Shown one piece after another: positions 45,698-54,241 of a DNA stretch of 64,000 nt. This DNA is from an uncultured Pelagibacteraceae bacterium (GTDB lineage: Bacteria; Pseudomonadota; Alphaproteobacteria; Pelagibacterales; Pelagibacteraceae): contig CACMYV010000005.1 of NCBI GenBank assembly GCA_902617975.1, positions 1-64,000 on the forward strand, read 5' to 3'. Numbering within the stretch: position 1 is the stretch's first letter; every line of letters begins with the position of its first letter. A model generated the notes under the pieces. The model was not told the DNA's origin. It was given only the letters and a program-made list of their open reading frames with translations, and made no database searches. A program made the translations under genes and the position numbers.

Positions 45698-46223
45698 ATT
45701 CAAAAAAAGATATTCCACTAAATCCGTTACAATCTAATAAACTCAATTTTTTTAGATTTTTTTTTGATATACCTCCAAGGGCGATAATTTTCTTATTTGT
45801 CTGTTTTCTTAAATTTCTAAATTTATAAGTACCAAGGTAATTCTTATTTTTTTTAAATATCGAAGAAAGAAATATTATTTTTACACCCTGTTTTTCTTTT
45901 TCTCTAATCTCTTTAATATTGTGAGCGGACCCAAGAATTAAAAATGAGGATTTTGTTTTATAGCTTATATGTCTTAAATTTTTATAAAAAGAGGGTAAAT
46001 ATGCTCCATCTAAACCGAGTTTCAAAGCAATTTTGAAATTATTGGAAATGTAAAATTTTTTCTTTTGTTTTGAACAATGGTCTCTTATCTCTATTATCTC
46101 ACTTATATTTAAATTTTGTCTGTAGTTTCTATAAATTACACCTGTATTATTGTCTAATTTATCAATATTATTTTTTTTAAAAGAATTTATAAAATAAAAC
46201 TTATTTGGAAATTTATTATGCAT
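45696..46223 (-). CDS. Thiamine-phosphate synthase-like (ThiE/TenI family) protein
   Basis: A 175-residue protein of the ThiE/TenI barrel family. Supporting stretches are KKFYISNNFKIALKLGLDGAYLP (the strand before the LG-type loop), FLILGSAHNIKEI (ThiE has G-x-S-x-H here), IIFLSSIFKK and KKIIALGGISKKNLKKL (phosphate loop). It is shorter and more divergent than true ThiE (about 200-220 residues), so it could be a TenI-like or salvage enzyme. The start codon ATG at 46223 forms ATGCAT with the oppositely oriented PLPBP start, so the two share their first two codons. Confidence 0.72.
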   Translation of the reverse strand: MHNKFPNKFYFINSFKKNNIDKLDNNTGVIYRNYRQNLNISEIIEIRDHCSKQKKKFYISNNFKIALKLGLDGAYLPSFYKNLRHISYKTKSSFLILGSAHNIKEIREKEKQGVKIIFLSSIFKKNKNYLGTYKFRNLRKQTNKKIIALGGISKKNLKKLSLLDCNGFSGISFFE

Positions 46224-46880
46224 ATCTCTGTTAAAAACTTACTGAAAATTAACGAAAAAGTTAAGTCAAAGTTTGAAATAAGTAAAAATATATCTAATTT
46301 ACCGAAAATTATAGCAGTTTCTAAAACCTTTGAAATAAATCATATTTTACCCCTAATCAAACATGGACACATACATTACGGAGAAAATAAAGTTCAAGAA
46401 GCAAACCAAAAATGGAATGAAATTAAAAAAGAAAATAAAGATATAAAATTACATTTAATAGGTCGACTTCAAACTAATAAAGTTAAAATTGCTGTTAAGT
46501 TATTTGATTATATTCATTCTTTAGACAGCAAAAAACTCGCTGATAAAATTAACAAAGTTCAAAAGGAATTAAATTTAAAAACTAAATTATTTATTCAAGT
46601 CAATGTTGGAGATGAAAACCAAAAATCTGGAGTATCAATAGATAATGTTTTTGAATTTTATGATTATTGTTTAAATATAGACCTAAATATTATTGGTCTA
46701 ATGTGTATACCACCATTTAATCAGGATCCAATAAAATTCTTTAAGAAAATGAATGATTTAAATAATCGATTAGGATTAAATGAATTAAGCATGGGCATGT
46801 CATCTGATTACATAGATGCAGTAGGGTATGGATCAACATTTTTGAGAATTGGCACAAGTATTTTTGGCGAGAGAGGTTAA
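46218..46880 (+). CDS. YggS/PLPBP family pyridoxal-phosphate-binding protein
   Basis: PLP homeostasis protein without a known catalytic reaction. K36 in IIAVSKTFE is the PLP Schiff-base lysine. HYGENKVQEANQKW near 54-67, HLIGRLQTNK near 78-87, LSMGMSSDYIDAV and GSTFLRIGTSIFG near the end are diagnostic. The 220 residues match the family. It starts in the same 6 bp as the ThiE-like gene and overlaps the convergent L,D-transpeptidase gene by 4 bp. Confidence 0.95.
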   Translation: MHISVKNLLKINEKVKSKFEISKNISNLPKIIAVSKTFEINHILPLIKHGHIHYGENKVQEANQKWNEIKKENKDIKLHLIGRLQTNKVKIAVKLFDYIHSLDSKKLADKINKVQKELNLKTKLFIQVNVGDENQKSGVSIDNVFEFYDYCLNIDLNIIGLMCIPPFNQDPIKFFKKMNDLNNRLGLNELSMGMSSDYIDAVGYGSTFLRIGTSIFGERG

Positions 46881-47371
46881 AGAATTTTAATTTTGGTTTT
46901 TTTGTTGATTAATTTTACTAAAATAAGAAAGTCTTTTTCAGAGATACCTATACATCCAGCTGTTGGTTTATAATTTTTAGTTAAGTGTATAAAAATTGCA
47001 CTTCCTTTTCCTTTTTTTACGTTATCCCAATTATATTTTATTGGTATTAAATAATCGTATTTATAATCTGTTCTAAATAATTTTTCTCCATTCTCATTTA
47101 AATCTAGATTAATTAATTTATTATAATTAAGTTTTGAATTTGGATTATTACACCATCCCATATTTTTCCTTATTTTTACTAATTTTAATTTTGTCTCAGG
47201 TTTAGTTTTTCTATCTTCCCTAAAGTAAAGGTTTTCCAAGGCAAATTTACCTGTTGGAGTTTTTTTATCTCCTTCGATTTTTTTATTAGAAAATCCGTAC
47301 TTTCCAATACAACACTTAAAAACAAAATCATCATATATAAGCGTATCTTTATTTTTTATTAATATTATCAT
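46877..47371 (-). CDS. L,D-transpeptidase (YkuD) domain protein
   Basis: A 164-residue YkuD-type domain protein that could cross-link or trim peptidoglycan peptides. The TPTGKF motif at about 38-43, conserved H129 in IFIHL and catalytic C140 in PTAGCIGIS mark the subfamily in which the usual Arg after Cys is replaced. No signal peptide is evident (MIILIKNKDTLIYDD), so export is unclear. It diverges from the winged-helix gene across only 11 bp. Confidence 0.85.
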   Translation of the reverse strand: MIILIKNKDTLIYDDFVFKCCIGKYGFSNKKIEGDKKTPTGKFALENLYFREDRKTKPETKLKLVKIRKNMGWCNNPNSKLNYNKLINLDLNENGEKLFRTDYKYDYLIPIKYNWDNVKKGKGSAIFIHLTKNYKPTAGCIGISEKDFLILVKLINKKTKIKIL

Positions 47372-47382
47372 ATTGTACCTTT

Positions 47383-47946
47383 ATGAGCGTAAACCAATCA
47401 TTAATAATTTATAAATTTCCAATTTTGTTTAACATACTAAATGAAATAAGAAGTAAATTAAATTTTAAAATAATTTATTACGATAATAAGGATTTTAATA
47501 ATTTTCTAGATACAACAAATGCCGTTGTAATTTCTGGCGAAAAAAAAAATGTAGTTAAAAACCAGATAAAGATATCTGAATACCCAATAAATATTCAAAA
47601 ATTGATAGAAATAATTAACATTCAGTTTTTAAAAAATAAATTTAATCAACAAATTAACATTAAAGCAGGTAAATATTTTATAAATTTAAATTCCAGAGAA
47701 ATGAAATATAATGATCAAATTTTACAAATAACTGAAAAAGAACTAAAAATAATAAATTTTTTAAACTCTTCAAAGGGACCTGTCTCTATAAGTAAGCTAC
47801 AATCAGAGGTCTGGGGATACAATTCAACACTCGAAACTCATACAGTCGAGACACATGTTTATAGACTTAGAAAAAAAGTTGAAAAAAAATTCAAAGATAA
47901 AGCATTTATAGTTAGTTTAAAAAATGGGTACAAAATCGAAACTTAA
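47383..47946 (+). CDS. OmpR/PhoB-type winged-helix protein with degenerate receiver-like N-terminus
   Basis: A 187-residue predicted DNA-binding protein. The C-terminal half (about 95-187) is an OmpR-type winged helix: ITEKELKIINFLNSSKG, SKLQSEVWGY, HTVETHVYRLRKKVEKKF (recognition helix) and IVSLKNGYKIE. The N-terminal 90 residues resemble a truncated receiver in strand and helix pattern but lack an obvious phosphoacceptor Asp, so phosphorylation control is unlikely. No partner kinase is nearby. The 42-residue ArfA-like gene starts inside its last 23 bp. Confidence 0.82.
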   Translation: MSVNQSLIIYKFPILFNILNEIRSKLNFKIIYYDNKDFNNFLDTTNAVVISGEKKNVVKNQIKISEYPINIQKLIEIINIQFLKNKFNQQINIKAGKYFINLNSREMKYNDQILQITEKELKIINFLNSSKGPVSISKLQSEVWGYNSTLETHTVETHVYRLRKKVEKKFKDKAFIVSLKNGYKIET

Positions 47947-48052
47947 AAAAAATCAATACGCGAAGGATCTATTTTCAAGAAAGTATAAGCCTAGAGTGGT
48001 AAAACCAAAAAAAGGAAAAGGTAGCTTCTCGAGGAAAAATCCTAAAGTCTAG
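47924..48052 (+). CDS. Small ArfA-like ribosome-rescue factor candidate (42 residues)
   Basis: A short, strongly basic protein beginning ATG GGT ACA. The segment DLFSRKYKPRVVKPKKGKGS followed by FSRKN resembles the ribosome-binding core of E. coli ArfA (LF...R...KKGKGSYMRK). ArfA recruits release factor 2 to ribosomes stalled without a stop codon. The E. coli hydrophobic C-terminal tail is absent, and the gene ends soon after the core. It overlaps the winged-helix gene by 23 bp and the convergent PfkB kinase gene by 11 bp. No separate promoter is visible. Function is inferred from the motif only. Confidence 0.6.
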   Translation: MGTKSKLKKNQYAKDLFSRKYKPRVVKPKKGKGSFSRKNPKV

Positions 48053-48971
48053 CCCCAATTTTTTGAATAACTTGGGATGACATTTCTCTTCCCTTATTAA
48101 GATTTTCTAAATTACTAAGACCTCTTAAATATCCATGCAAAAATCCGGCAGCAAATAAATCTCCTGCACCAGTAAGATCTTTAATACTTAAGTTTTTTTC
48201 AACATCATTTTCTACCACTTCATCACCCAAAATTGATACTGCTCCTTTTTCTCCTCTAGTTATTACAACTAGTTTGTTTAAATTTTTTCCAAACTCAATT
48301 ACATCTTTAAAATCTTTGGCATCAATCAATGACATCATTTCTTGTTCATTTGCAAATGTAATATCTAATTTGTTTTTTACTAAATCTAAAAAATGTGGTT
48401 TGTGTCTGTCAACACAAAATTGATCTGATAGAGACATGGCAACTTTTTTTGCATAATTAATTGATTTTTCAAACGCTTTTTTAGGTTCACCCTCATCCCA
48501 TAAATAACCTTCTAAAAATATCATTTCTGATTGTTTTACAACGTCAGTATCAACATCGTTTTCATTAATTTTTCCTGCAGTACCAAGGAATGTACACATT
48601 GTTCTTTCTGAATCTGGAGTTACTAAAATTAAACAAGTCCCGGTTGGTAATTTTTCTTTTTTTTTAGAGTAAAAAAACTCTACGTTCTCAGACTTTAAAC
48701 CAGATTCGTATTTACTCCCTAAAGCGTCATTACTCACTTTTCCAATAAATCCCACTTTATTACCTAGCTGAGATAAACCAACAATAGAATTTGCTACTGA
48801 TCCACCCGATATAGTTTTTTCGATATTTAGATTTGATAGCATTGATTTAAATTCTTTATCATCAAAAATAAGTTTCATCGTTCCTTTTGTTAAATTATTT
48901 TGATCAATAAAGTTTTCATCGACTTTACAAATTACGTCTACAATAGCATTTCCAATTCCCAAAATTTCCAT
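48042..48971 (-). CDS. PfkB family carbohydrate/adenosine kinase
   Basis: A 309-residue ribokinase-fold kinase. The N-terminal MEILGIGNAIVDVICKVDENF and ISGGSVANSIVGLSQLG near 59-75 resemble adenosine kinase and related enzymes. The catalytic motif DLTGAGDLFAAGFLHG near 263 carries the anion hole and base Asp. The start is the ATG at 48971; a longer frame reaching 49079 would run into nth. It follows nth by 1 bp. The preferred sugar is not fixed by sequence, although adenosine kinase-like is the best fit. Confidence 0.88.
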   Translation of the reverse strand: MEILGIGNAIVDVICKVDENFIDQNNLTKGTMKLIFDDKEFKSMLSNLNIEKTISGGSVANSIVGLSQLGNKVGFIGKVSNDALGSKYESGLKSENVEFFYSKKKEKLPTGTCLILVTPDSERTMCTFLGTAGKINENDVDTDVVKQSEMIFLEGYLWDEGEPKKAFEKSINYAKKVAMSLSDQFCVDRHKPHFLDLVKNKLDITFANEQEMMSLIDAKDFKDVIEFGKNLNKLVVITRGEKGAVSILGDEVVENDVEKNLSIKDLTGAGDLFAAGFLHGYLRGLSNLENLNKGREMSSQVIQKIGARL

Positions 48972-48972
48972 T

Positions 48973-49626
48973 TTAAGCTTTCTTTGTTTTAATTGGTTTT
49001 TTTCTTTTAGGATAACAAGAAGTACAAATTTTACAAGAAATACCGTAACACTCTCTAGCTTTACAATATTCTCTTCCATAATAAATTATTTGAAGATGAA
49101 GTTTGTTCCAATATTTTTTTGGAAATAAACGCTTTAAATCTTTCTCCGTTTGGACAACACTTTTTCCATTAGTTAAACCCCAACGTTGGGCAAGTCTGTG
49201 TATATGTGTATCAATTGGAAATGCTGGATAGCCAAAACCTTGAGACATTACTACACTTGCTGTTTTGTGACCAACACCGGGCAATTCCTCTAATTCATCA
49301 AAAGTCTTTGGAACTCTACCATTATATTTTTCAACTAGAGTTTTTGAAAGATTGTAAATACTTTTAGCTTTAATTCTAAAAATTCCAATACTTTTGATTA
49401 ATTTTTCAATTTTCTTTCTACCAAGTTTTACAAAATGGTCTGGTTTATTATATTTTGGATAAATATTTTTGGTAACATTGTTAACATTTACATCTGTACA
49501 TTGAGCTGAAAGCAAAACAGATATTAAAAGTGTGAATATATTTCTATGTTTTAATGGTATAGGTGTTTTTGGATAGGTTTTATTCAGTATTCTTAAAACT
49601 ATTTTGGCTCTTTGAAATTCATTCAT
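48973..49626 (-). CDS. nth: Endonuclease III (DNA glycosylase/AP lyase)
   Basis: Base-excision repair enzyme for oxidised pyrimidines. The helix-hairpin-helix LPGVGHKTASVV has catalytic K121, and the aspartate D139 lies in PIDTHIHRL. The 217 residues match the family. The C-terminal cysteine cluster is unusual: C188, C193, C198, C201 and C204, rather than the standard C-x6-C-x2-C-x5-C iron-sulfur ligand set. It overlaps the dapB stop by one base and precedes the PfkB gene. Confidence 0.93.
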   Translation of the reverse strand: MNEFQRAKIVLRILNKTYPKTPIPLKHRNIFTLLISVLLSAQCTDVNVNNVTKNIYPKYNKPDHFVKLGRKKIEKLIKSIGIFRIKAKSIYNLSKTLVEKYNGRVPKTFDELEELPGVGHKTASVVMSQGFGYPAFPIDTHIHRLAQRWGLTNGKSVVQTEKDLKRLFPKKYWNKLHLQIIYYGREYCKARECYGISCKICTSCYPKRKKPIKTKKA

Positions 49627-50402
49627 TACCTAAAATTCAGAAGATTTCTCATTGAGTAAAGACCTGGTTTCTTGTTAATTAACCATTTAGCAGCAGTTAT
49701 CGCTCCTTCTGAGTATAGAGCTCTATCGAAAGCTTCATGGTTTAGTGTTATAATTTCTTTTCCACTTGAAAAAGTAACTTCATGTTCACCTATAATTTCA
49801 CCTTTCCTGATTGAGTTGAAATTAATTTTTTTTCCATAAGGAAAGTTTTTTTTATTTAAGTATTTTTTTCCAATTAATGTATCAAAGTTTTTATTTTTTC
49901 CTACAGCAATTCCCTTTCCAAGCATTAAAGCTGTTCCAGACGGATGATCTTTTTTATGCTTATGATGTATTTCAAAAACTTTACTTAGGTAATTACTGCC
50001 GAGTGATGCCGATGTGATCTCTGTTAAGTACATAAGTAGATTGATTCCAAGACTCATATTGCCCGCTTTTAAAATAGGTATTTTTTTGGAAAACTTTTTT
50101 ATTAAATTTTCCTCTTTTTTCGTAAAACCTGTCGTGCCTATTACTACTTTTTTTTTAAGTTTTGCAGCTATTTTTAAAATCTCAAATGTGCATTTTGGAA
50201 TTGTGAAATCTATTATGACATTTGCTCTATTTAGAGATTTTTCAGAATTTAATTCTGGTTTAATTCCATTTATCTTTTTATTAATTGCTCTATTTTCAGT
50301 AAGAGTTACTAAATTAATAGACTTATCTTTATTAGCAGATTTAATGAGCTGTTGACCCATTCTCCCCATGCAACCTGTTATGGCTAAGTTAATTTTACCC
50401 AT
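49626..50402 (-). CDS. dapB: 4-hydroxy-tetrahydrodipicolinate reductase
   Basis: Reduces HTPA to tetrahydrodipicolinate in lysine and diaminopimelate synthesis. The NAD(P) loop GCMGRMG is at 10-16, VVIGTTGFTKKE near 92-103, and EIHHKHKKDHPSGTA holds the catalytic His and Lys. I take the ATG at 50402 (258 residues); a GTG at 50423 would prepend seven unconserved residues. It lies 27 bp after dnaJ and overlaps nth by one base, so it is in the heat-shock chaperone run. Confidence 0.95.
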   Translation of the reverse strand: MGKINLAITGCMGRMGQQLIKSANKDKSINLVTLTENRAINKKINGIKPELNSEKSLNRANVIIDFTIPKCTFEILKIAAKLKKKVVIGTTGFTKKEENLIKKFSKKIPILKAGNMSLGINLLMYLTEITSASLGSNYLSKVFEIHHKHKKDHPSGTALMLGKGIAVGKNKNFDTLIGKKYLNKKNFPYGKKINFNSIRKGEIIGEHEVTFSSGKEIITLNHEAFDRALYSEGAITAAKWLINKKPGLYSMRNLLNFR

Positions 50403-50429
50403 TCTCAAAATTGAGATTAGCACTATTGA

Positions 50430-51554
50430 TTAGTTTTTCCAGAAACTTTTAGCCTTTTGAAAGAACTTTTTGATACTTGGATTAGATTTTTCGTTTTCAA
50501 TTTCTCTAAACTTTTCAAGCAATTCTTTTTGTTCCTTATTTAAAGAAATTGGTACTTCTGTATTAACTTGCACATAAAGGTCTCCAAAATCGCTACCTCT
50601 CATATATGGCATACCTTTACCTCTTAATCTAAATTGTTTTCCACTCTGAGTACCTGCAGGAATTTTGATCTTAGCCTTACCTCCATCAATTGTAGGAATT
50701 TCAATTGAAGTTCCAAGAGCAGCATCTGCTATAGAGACCGGGCATTCAAAAAATAAGTTTTCATCGGACCTTTTAAATAAGTCATGGGAGTGAACATTGA
50801 TGAATAAGTATAAATCACCACTACTACCACCTCTTGACCCAGCTTCACCTTTTCCAGAAAGTCTAATTCTTGTTCCGTCATCCACCCCTTTTGGAATGGT
50901 AACTGATAATCTTTTTGAAGCCTGTTTTTTACCTTGTCCATTACAACTAGAGCAAGGATGAGTTATTTCCTCTCCCGCACCAGCGCATTGAGGACATGTT
51001 TGTTGGACTGTAAAGAAGCCTTGGCTTGATCTTACTTGACCATGACCACCACACATCGAGCATGCTCCAGCTTGATGACCTGGTTTTGAACCTGACCCAC
51101 TACAAGTATCGCATTTTTCAGATGTAGAGAATTTTATGTCTTGCTTCTTTCCAGAAAAAGCCTCCTCCAAAGATATAGATAAATCATATCTTAAATCTGA
51201 CCCTCTATTATTTGACCTTCTTGATCTACGGCCTCCACCAAAACCCTCTCCAAAAAAGTCTTCAAAAATATCAGAGAAGTGATTTGAAAAATCAAAATTT
51301 CCAAATCCACCTCTTCCACCACCTCCATTCTCAAAAGCTGCATGACCAAAGTTATCATAATTTTGTTTTCTCTCTGAATTAGAAAGTACATGATAAGCTT
51401 CAGATGCTTCCTTAAATTTTTCTTCAGCGCTTTTATCGTTTTTATTTTTATCTGGGTGATATTTAACTGCGAGTTTTCTGTAAGCTGATTTTATTTGATC
51501 TGCTGAAGCATTTTTATTTACACCTAAAACTTCATAATAATCTCTTTTTGCCAT
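50430..51554 (-). CDS. dnaJ: Chaperone DnaJ
   Basis: Hsp40 co-chaperone that stimulates DnaK. J domain residues 1-70 include the HPD triad in VKYHPDKN near 31-38, followed by a Gly/Phe-rich linker ([13 protein letters not shown]). The zinc domain has the four CxxCxGxG repeats: [24 protein letters not shown] and CSSCNGQG. The C-terminal substrate domains follow. The 374 residues match the class A type. It is 28 bp downstream of dnaK. Confidence 0.98.
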   Translation of the reverse strand: MAKRDYYEVLGVNKNASADQIKSAYRKLAVKYHPDKNKNDKSAEEKFKEASEAYHVLSNSERKQNYDNFGHAAFENGGGGRGGFGNFDFSNHFSDIFEDFFGEGFGGGRRSRRSNNRGSDLRYDLSISLEEAFSGKKQDIKFSTSEKCDTCSGSGSKPGHQAGACSMCGGHGQVRSSQGFFTVQQTCPQCAGAGEEITHPCSSCNGQGKKQASKRLSVTIPKGVDDGTRIRLSGKGEAGSRGGSSGDLYLFINVHSHDLFKRSDENLFFECPVSIADAALGTSIEIPTIDGGKAKIKIPAGTQSGKQFRLRGKGMPYMRGSDFGDLYVQVNTEVPISLNKEQKELLEKFREIENEKSNPSIKKFFQKAKSFWKN

Positions 51555-51582
51555 AACATGTTATAGACAAACAGTTGTTTTT

Positions 51583-53505
51583 TTAGGCGCTTTTTTCTTT
51601 ATTCTCGTCTTTCACTTCTTCAAAATCTGCATCAACAACGTTATCGTCTTTTGTATTTTCTTTCTTTACGTCTTTTGGAGCATCTTCAGGTTTTGCACTT
51701 TGTTGTGATTTGTAGATTGCTTCACCTAATTTCATAGATGCCTGAACTAGATCTTGTGTTTTTTTCTTAATTTCTTCAACATCAGTTCCTTTAAGGGCGT
51801 TTCTTAGATTTGCTGATGCATCTTCAATAACTTTTTTATCTGCATCTGAAACCTTACTTCCATGCTCTTTTAAATTCTTTTCAGTTGAGTGTATCAGTGT
51901 ATCTGCTTGATTTCTTGCATCAACAGCTTCTCTTTTCTTTTTATCTTCTTCTTTATTTGACTCTGCATCTTTTACCATTTGATTAATCTCTTCATCGCTT
52001 AGTCCTCCAGATGCTTGAATTTGAATTTTTTGCTCTTTACCAGTTCCCTTGTCTTTAGCAGAGACATTAACTATACCATTTGCATCAATATCAAATGTTA
52101 CTTCAATTTGTGGAACACCCCTTGGTGCTGGCGCTATGCCAACTAATTCAAAATTTCCTAAAACTTTATTATCCGATGCCATTTCTCTTTCACCCTGAAG
52201 AACTCTGATCGATACAGCGGGTTGATTGTCTTCAGCAGTTGAAAATACCTGACTCTTTTTTGTCGGAATTGTTGTATTTTTATCAATTAATTTTGTTGAT
52301 ACACCACCCAATGTTTCTATTCCTAAAGATAAAGGGGTTACATCCAAAAGTAATACATCTTTTACATCGCCTTGTAATACTCCGGCTTGTATTGCAGCAC
52401 CCATTGCAACAACTTCATCAGGATTTACAGATTTATTAGGATCTTTTCCGAAAAAATTTTTTACTTCCTCAATAACTTTTGGCATTCTAGTCATACCACC
52501 TACTAATACAATTTCATCCACTTCACTTGCAGATAAACCTGCATCTTTTAGAGCAGTTTTACATGGTGGAATAGTTCTTGAGATTAGATCTTCTACTAAA
52601 GCTTCAAGCTTCGCTCTTGTCATCTTTAAGTTAATATGCTTTGGTCCGGTTTTATCCGCTGTTATAAATGGCAAATTTATTTCAGTTTGAGTTGCCGATG
52701 ACAATTCTATTTTTGCTTTTTCAGCAGCTTCCTTAAGTCTTTGTAATGCCAATTTATCAGATTTTAAATCAATACCATTTTCTTTTTTGAACTCTGATAA
52801 AAGGTAATCAACTATTGCATTATCAAAATCTTCTCCACCTAAAAAAGTGTCACCATTAGTTGACTTTACTTCAAACACGCCATCCCCTAATTCAAGAATT
52901 GAAACATCAAATGTTCCTCCACCTAAATCATAGACTGCTATTTTCTTGTTTGCTTTTTTGTCTAAACCATAAGCTAGAGATGCTGCTGTTGGCTCATTTA
53001 TAATTCTTAAAACTTCAAGGCCAGCTATTTTACCGGCATCCTTGGTAGCTTGTCTCTGAGCATCATTGAAGTATGCTGGAACAGTTATAACAGCTTGTTT
53101 TACCTCTGAACCTAAATATTTTTCTGCTGTCTCTTTCATTTTTTGCAATGTGAAAGCTGATATTTGTGATGGAGAATATTTTTGGCCTTTTGCCTCAATC
53201 CACGCGTCGCCTTTTTCAGAATTAACTATTTTAAAAGGAGCAGTCTCAACATCTTTTTTAACTGTTGGATCATCAAAATTTCTTCCAATTAGTCTTTTAA
53301 CTGCAAATATTGTATTTTCAGGATTTGTAACTGCTTGTCTTTTTGCAGGTTGACCTATTAATTTTTCACCTTCATCTGTAAATGCAACAACTGATGGCGT
53401 TGTTCTTGCTCCTTCAGCATTTTCTAAAACTTTTGCTTGTGTTCCCTCCATAACGGCTACACAAGAATTTGTTGTTCCTAAATCTATTCCTATTACCTTA
53501 CTCAT
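51583..53505 (-). CDS. dnaK: Chaperone DnaK (Hsp70)
   Basis: Main Hsp70. The ATPase domain opens [16 protein letters not shown] and includes [12 protein letters not shown] and the LVGGMTRMP motif. The linker [13 protein letters not shown] joins the substrate-binding domain and the helical lid. The tail [12 protein letters not shown] is the conserved bacterial end, followed by a charged extension. The 640 residues are typical. It is the second gene of grpE-dnaK-dnaJ, 61 bp after grpE. Confidence 0.98.
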   Translation of the reverse strand: MSKVIGIDLGTTNSCVAVMEGTQAKVLENAEGARTTPSVVAFTDEGEKLIGQPAKRQAVTNPENTIFAVKRLIGRNFDDPTVKKDVETAPFKIVNSEKGDAWIEAKGQKYSPSQISAFTLQKMKETAEKYLGSEVKQAVITVPAYFNDAQRQATKDAGKIAGLEVLRIINEPTAASLAYGLDKKANKKIAVYDLGGGTFDVSILELGDGVFEVKSTNGDTFLGGEDFDNAIVDYLLSEFKKENGIDLKSDKLALQRLKEAAEKAKIELSSATQTEINLPFITADKTGPKHINLKMTRAKLEALVEDLISRTIPPCKTALKDAGLSASEVDEIVLVGGMTRMPKVIEEVKNFFGKDPNKSVNPDEVVAMGAAIQAGVLQGDVKDVLLLDVTPLSLGIETLGGVSTKLIDKNTTIPTKKSQVFSTAEDNQPAVSIRVLQGEREMASDNKVLGNFELVGIAPAPRGVPQIEVTFDIDANGIVNVSAKDKGTGKEQKIQIQASGGLSDEEINQMVKDAESNKEEDKKKREAVDARNQADTLIHSTEKNLKEHGSKVSDADKKVIEDASANLRNALKGTDVEEIKKKTQDLVQASMKLGEAIYKSQQSAKPEDAPKDVKKENTKDDNVVDADFEEVKDENKEKSA

Positions 53506-53566
53506 AATTAATCCTGTTTGATGCTCATATAAGTGTTAATTTTACAACTACAACCATAATAAATAA

Positions 53567-54205
53567 TTAATTTTTTGCTTCTTTTCCCTCATTTTCTTGG
53601 TTTTTTTGATTATTCTGTTTATCTTCGACTTTTTTTTTGGATACGGCAACTAACGATGGTCTTAGCAATCTATCCTTCATCATAAAACCTTTTTGAATTT
53701 CTTGAACTATTGTCCCTTGATCTTTTGTATCATCCTCAACTTCCATCATAGCCTGATGTAAATTTGGATCCAGTTTTTCGTTAATTGCTTTAATAGGCTC
53801 AATATTATTTTTTTTGAAAATTGAAATCATATCTTTATTAATAATATCTATATGCTCTATTAATTTTTTTAGTGTGTCTTTATCTTTTATAGTCTCATCA
53901 CTTTCTAGGGTTTGTTTTGATCTCTCTAAATTATCGAGAAGATTAAGAGTTTCTCTTGCAAATGAAAATCCACCATATTCAAAAGCTTCATCTTTCTCTT
54001 TTTCAAATCTTCTTCTTTGATTTTCCATTTCAGCATAAGTTCTAGCAACTTTATCTTTAAGATTTGCAATTTCATCTTCAGGCGAAAGTTGTTCCTCCTC
54101 CTCTTTTTTCCCAGTCTCTTCCGGGGCCTGATTATCTATACTTGGCCCTGAGTTTTCGTCTTTTAAATTTTGATCTTCCTTATTTTGTGAATCTTCTTTT
54201 TCCAT
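53567..54205 (-). CDS. grpE: Nucleotide exchange factor GrpE
   Basis: Dimeric nucleotide exchange factor for DnaK. The acidic, Glu/Asp-rich N-terminal 45 residues are followed by a long coiled coil (NLKDKVARTYAEMENQRRRFEKEKD) and the C-terminal beta domain with LDPNLHQAMMEVED and IVQEIQKGFMMKDRLLRPSLVAV. The 212 residues match the family. It is the first gene of the heat-shock run, with a sigma-32-like element 7 bases before its ATG. No HrcA gene or CIRCE inverted repeat is visible nearby. Confidence 0.95.
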   Translation of the reverse strand: MEKEDSQNKEDQNLKDENSGPSIDNQAPEETGKKEEEEQLSPEDEIANLKDKVARTYAEMENQRRRFEKEKDEAFEYGGFSFARETLNLLDNLERSKQTLESDETIKDKDTLKKLIEHIDIINKDMISIFKKNNIEPIKAINEKLDPNLHQAMMEVEDDTKDQGTIVQEIQKGFMMKDRLLRPSLVAVSKKKVEDKQNNQKNQENEGKEAKN

Positions 54206-54212
54206 TACATTC

Positions 54213-54241
54213 TATATGGTAAGAAAATCATTTATTTCTAG
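54213..54241 (-). promoter_or_regulatory. Sigma-32 type promoter of grpE-dnaK-dnaJ
   Basis: On the reverse strand, CTAGAAA (54235-54241) and TACCATATA (54213-54221) are separated by 13 bp. This is the same spacing as the hslV element and close to the E. coli CTTGAAA-N13-CCCCATTTA pattern. The -10 ends 7 bases before the grpE ATG, so a nearly leaderless mRNA is expected. It ends exactly where the divergent rdgB ATG begins. Confidence 0.55.

Noticed and set aside
48972-49079. Longer PfkB kinase gene starting inside nth
   Set aside because: The family start MEILGIGNAIVDV is at 48971; the extra 36 residues are the reverse reading of the nth tail in another frame.
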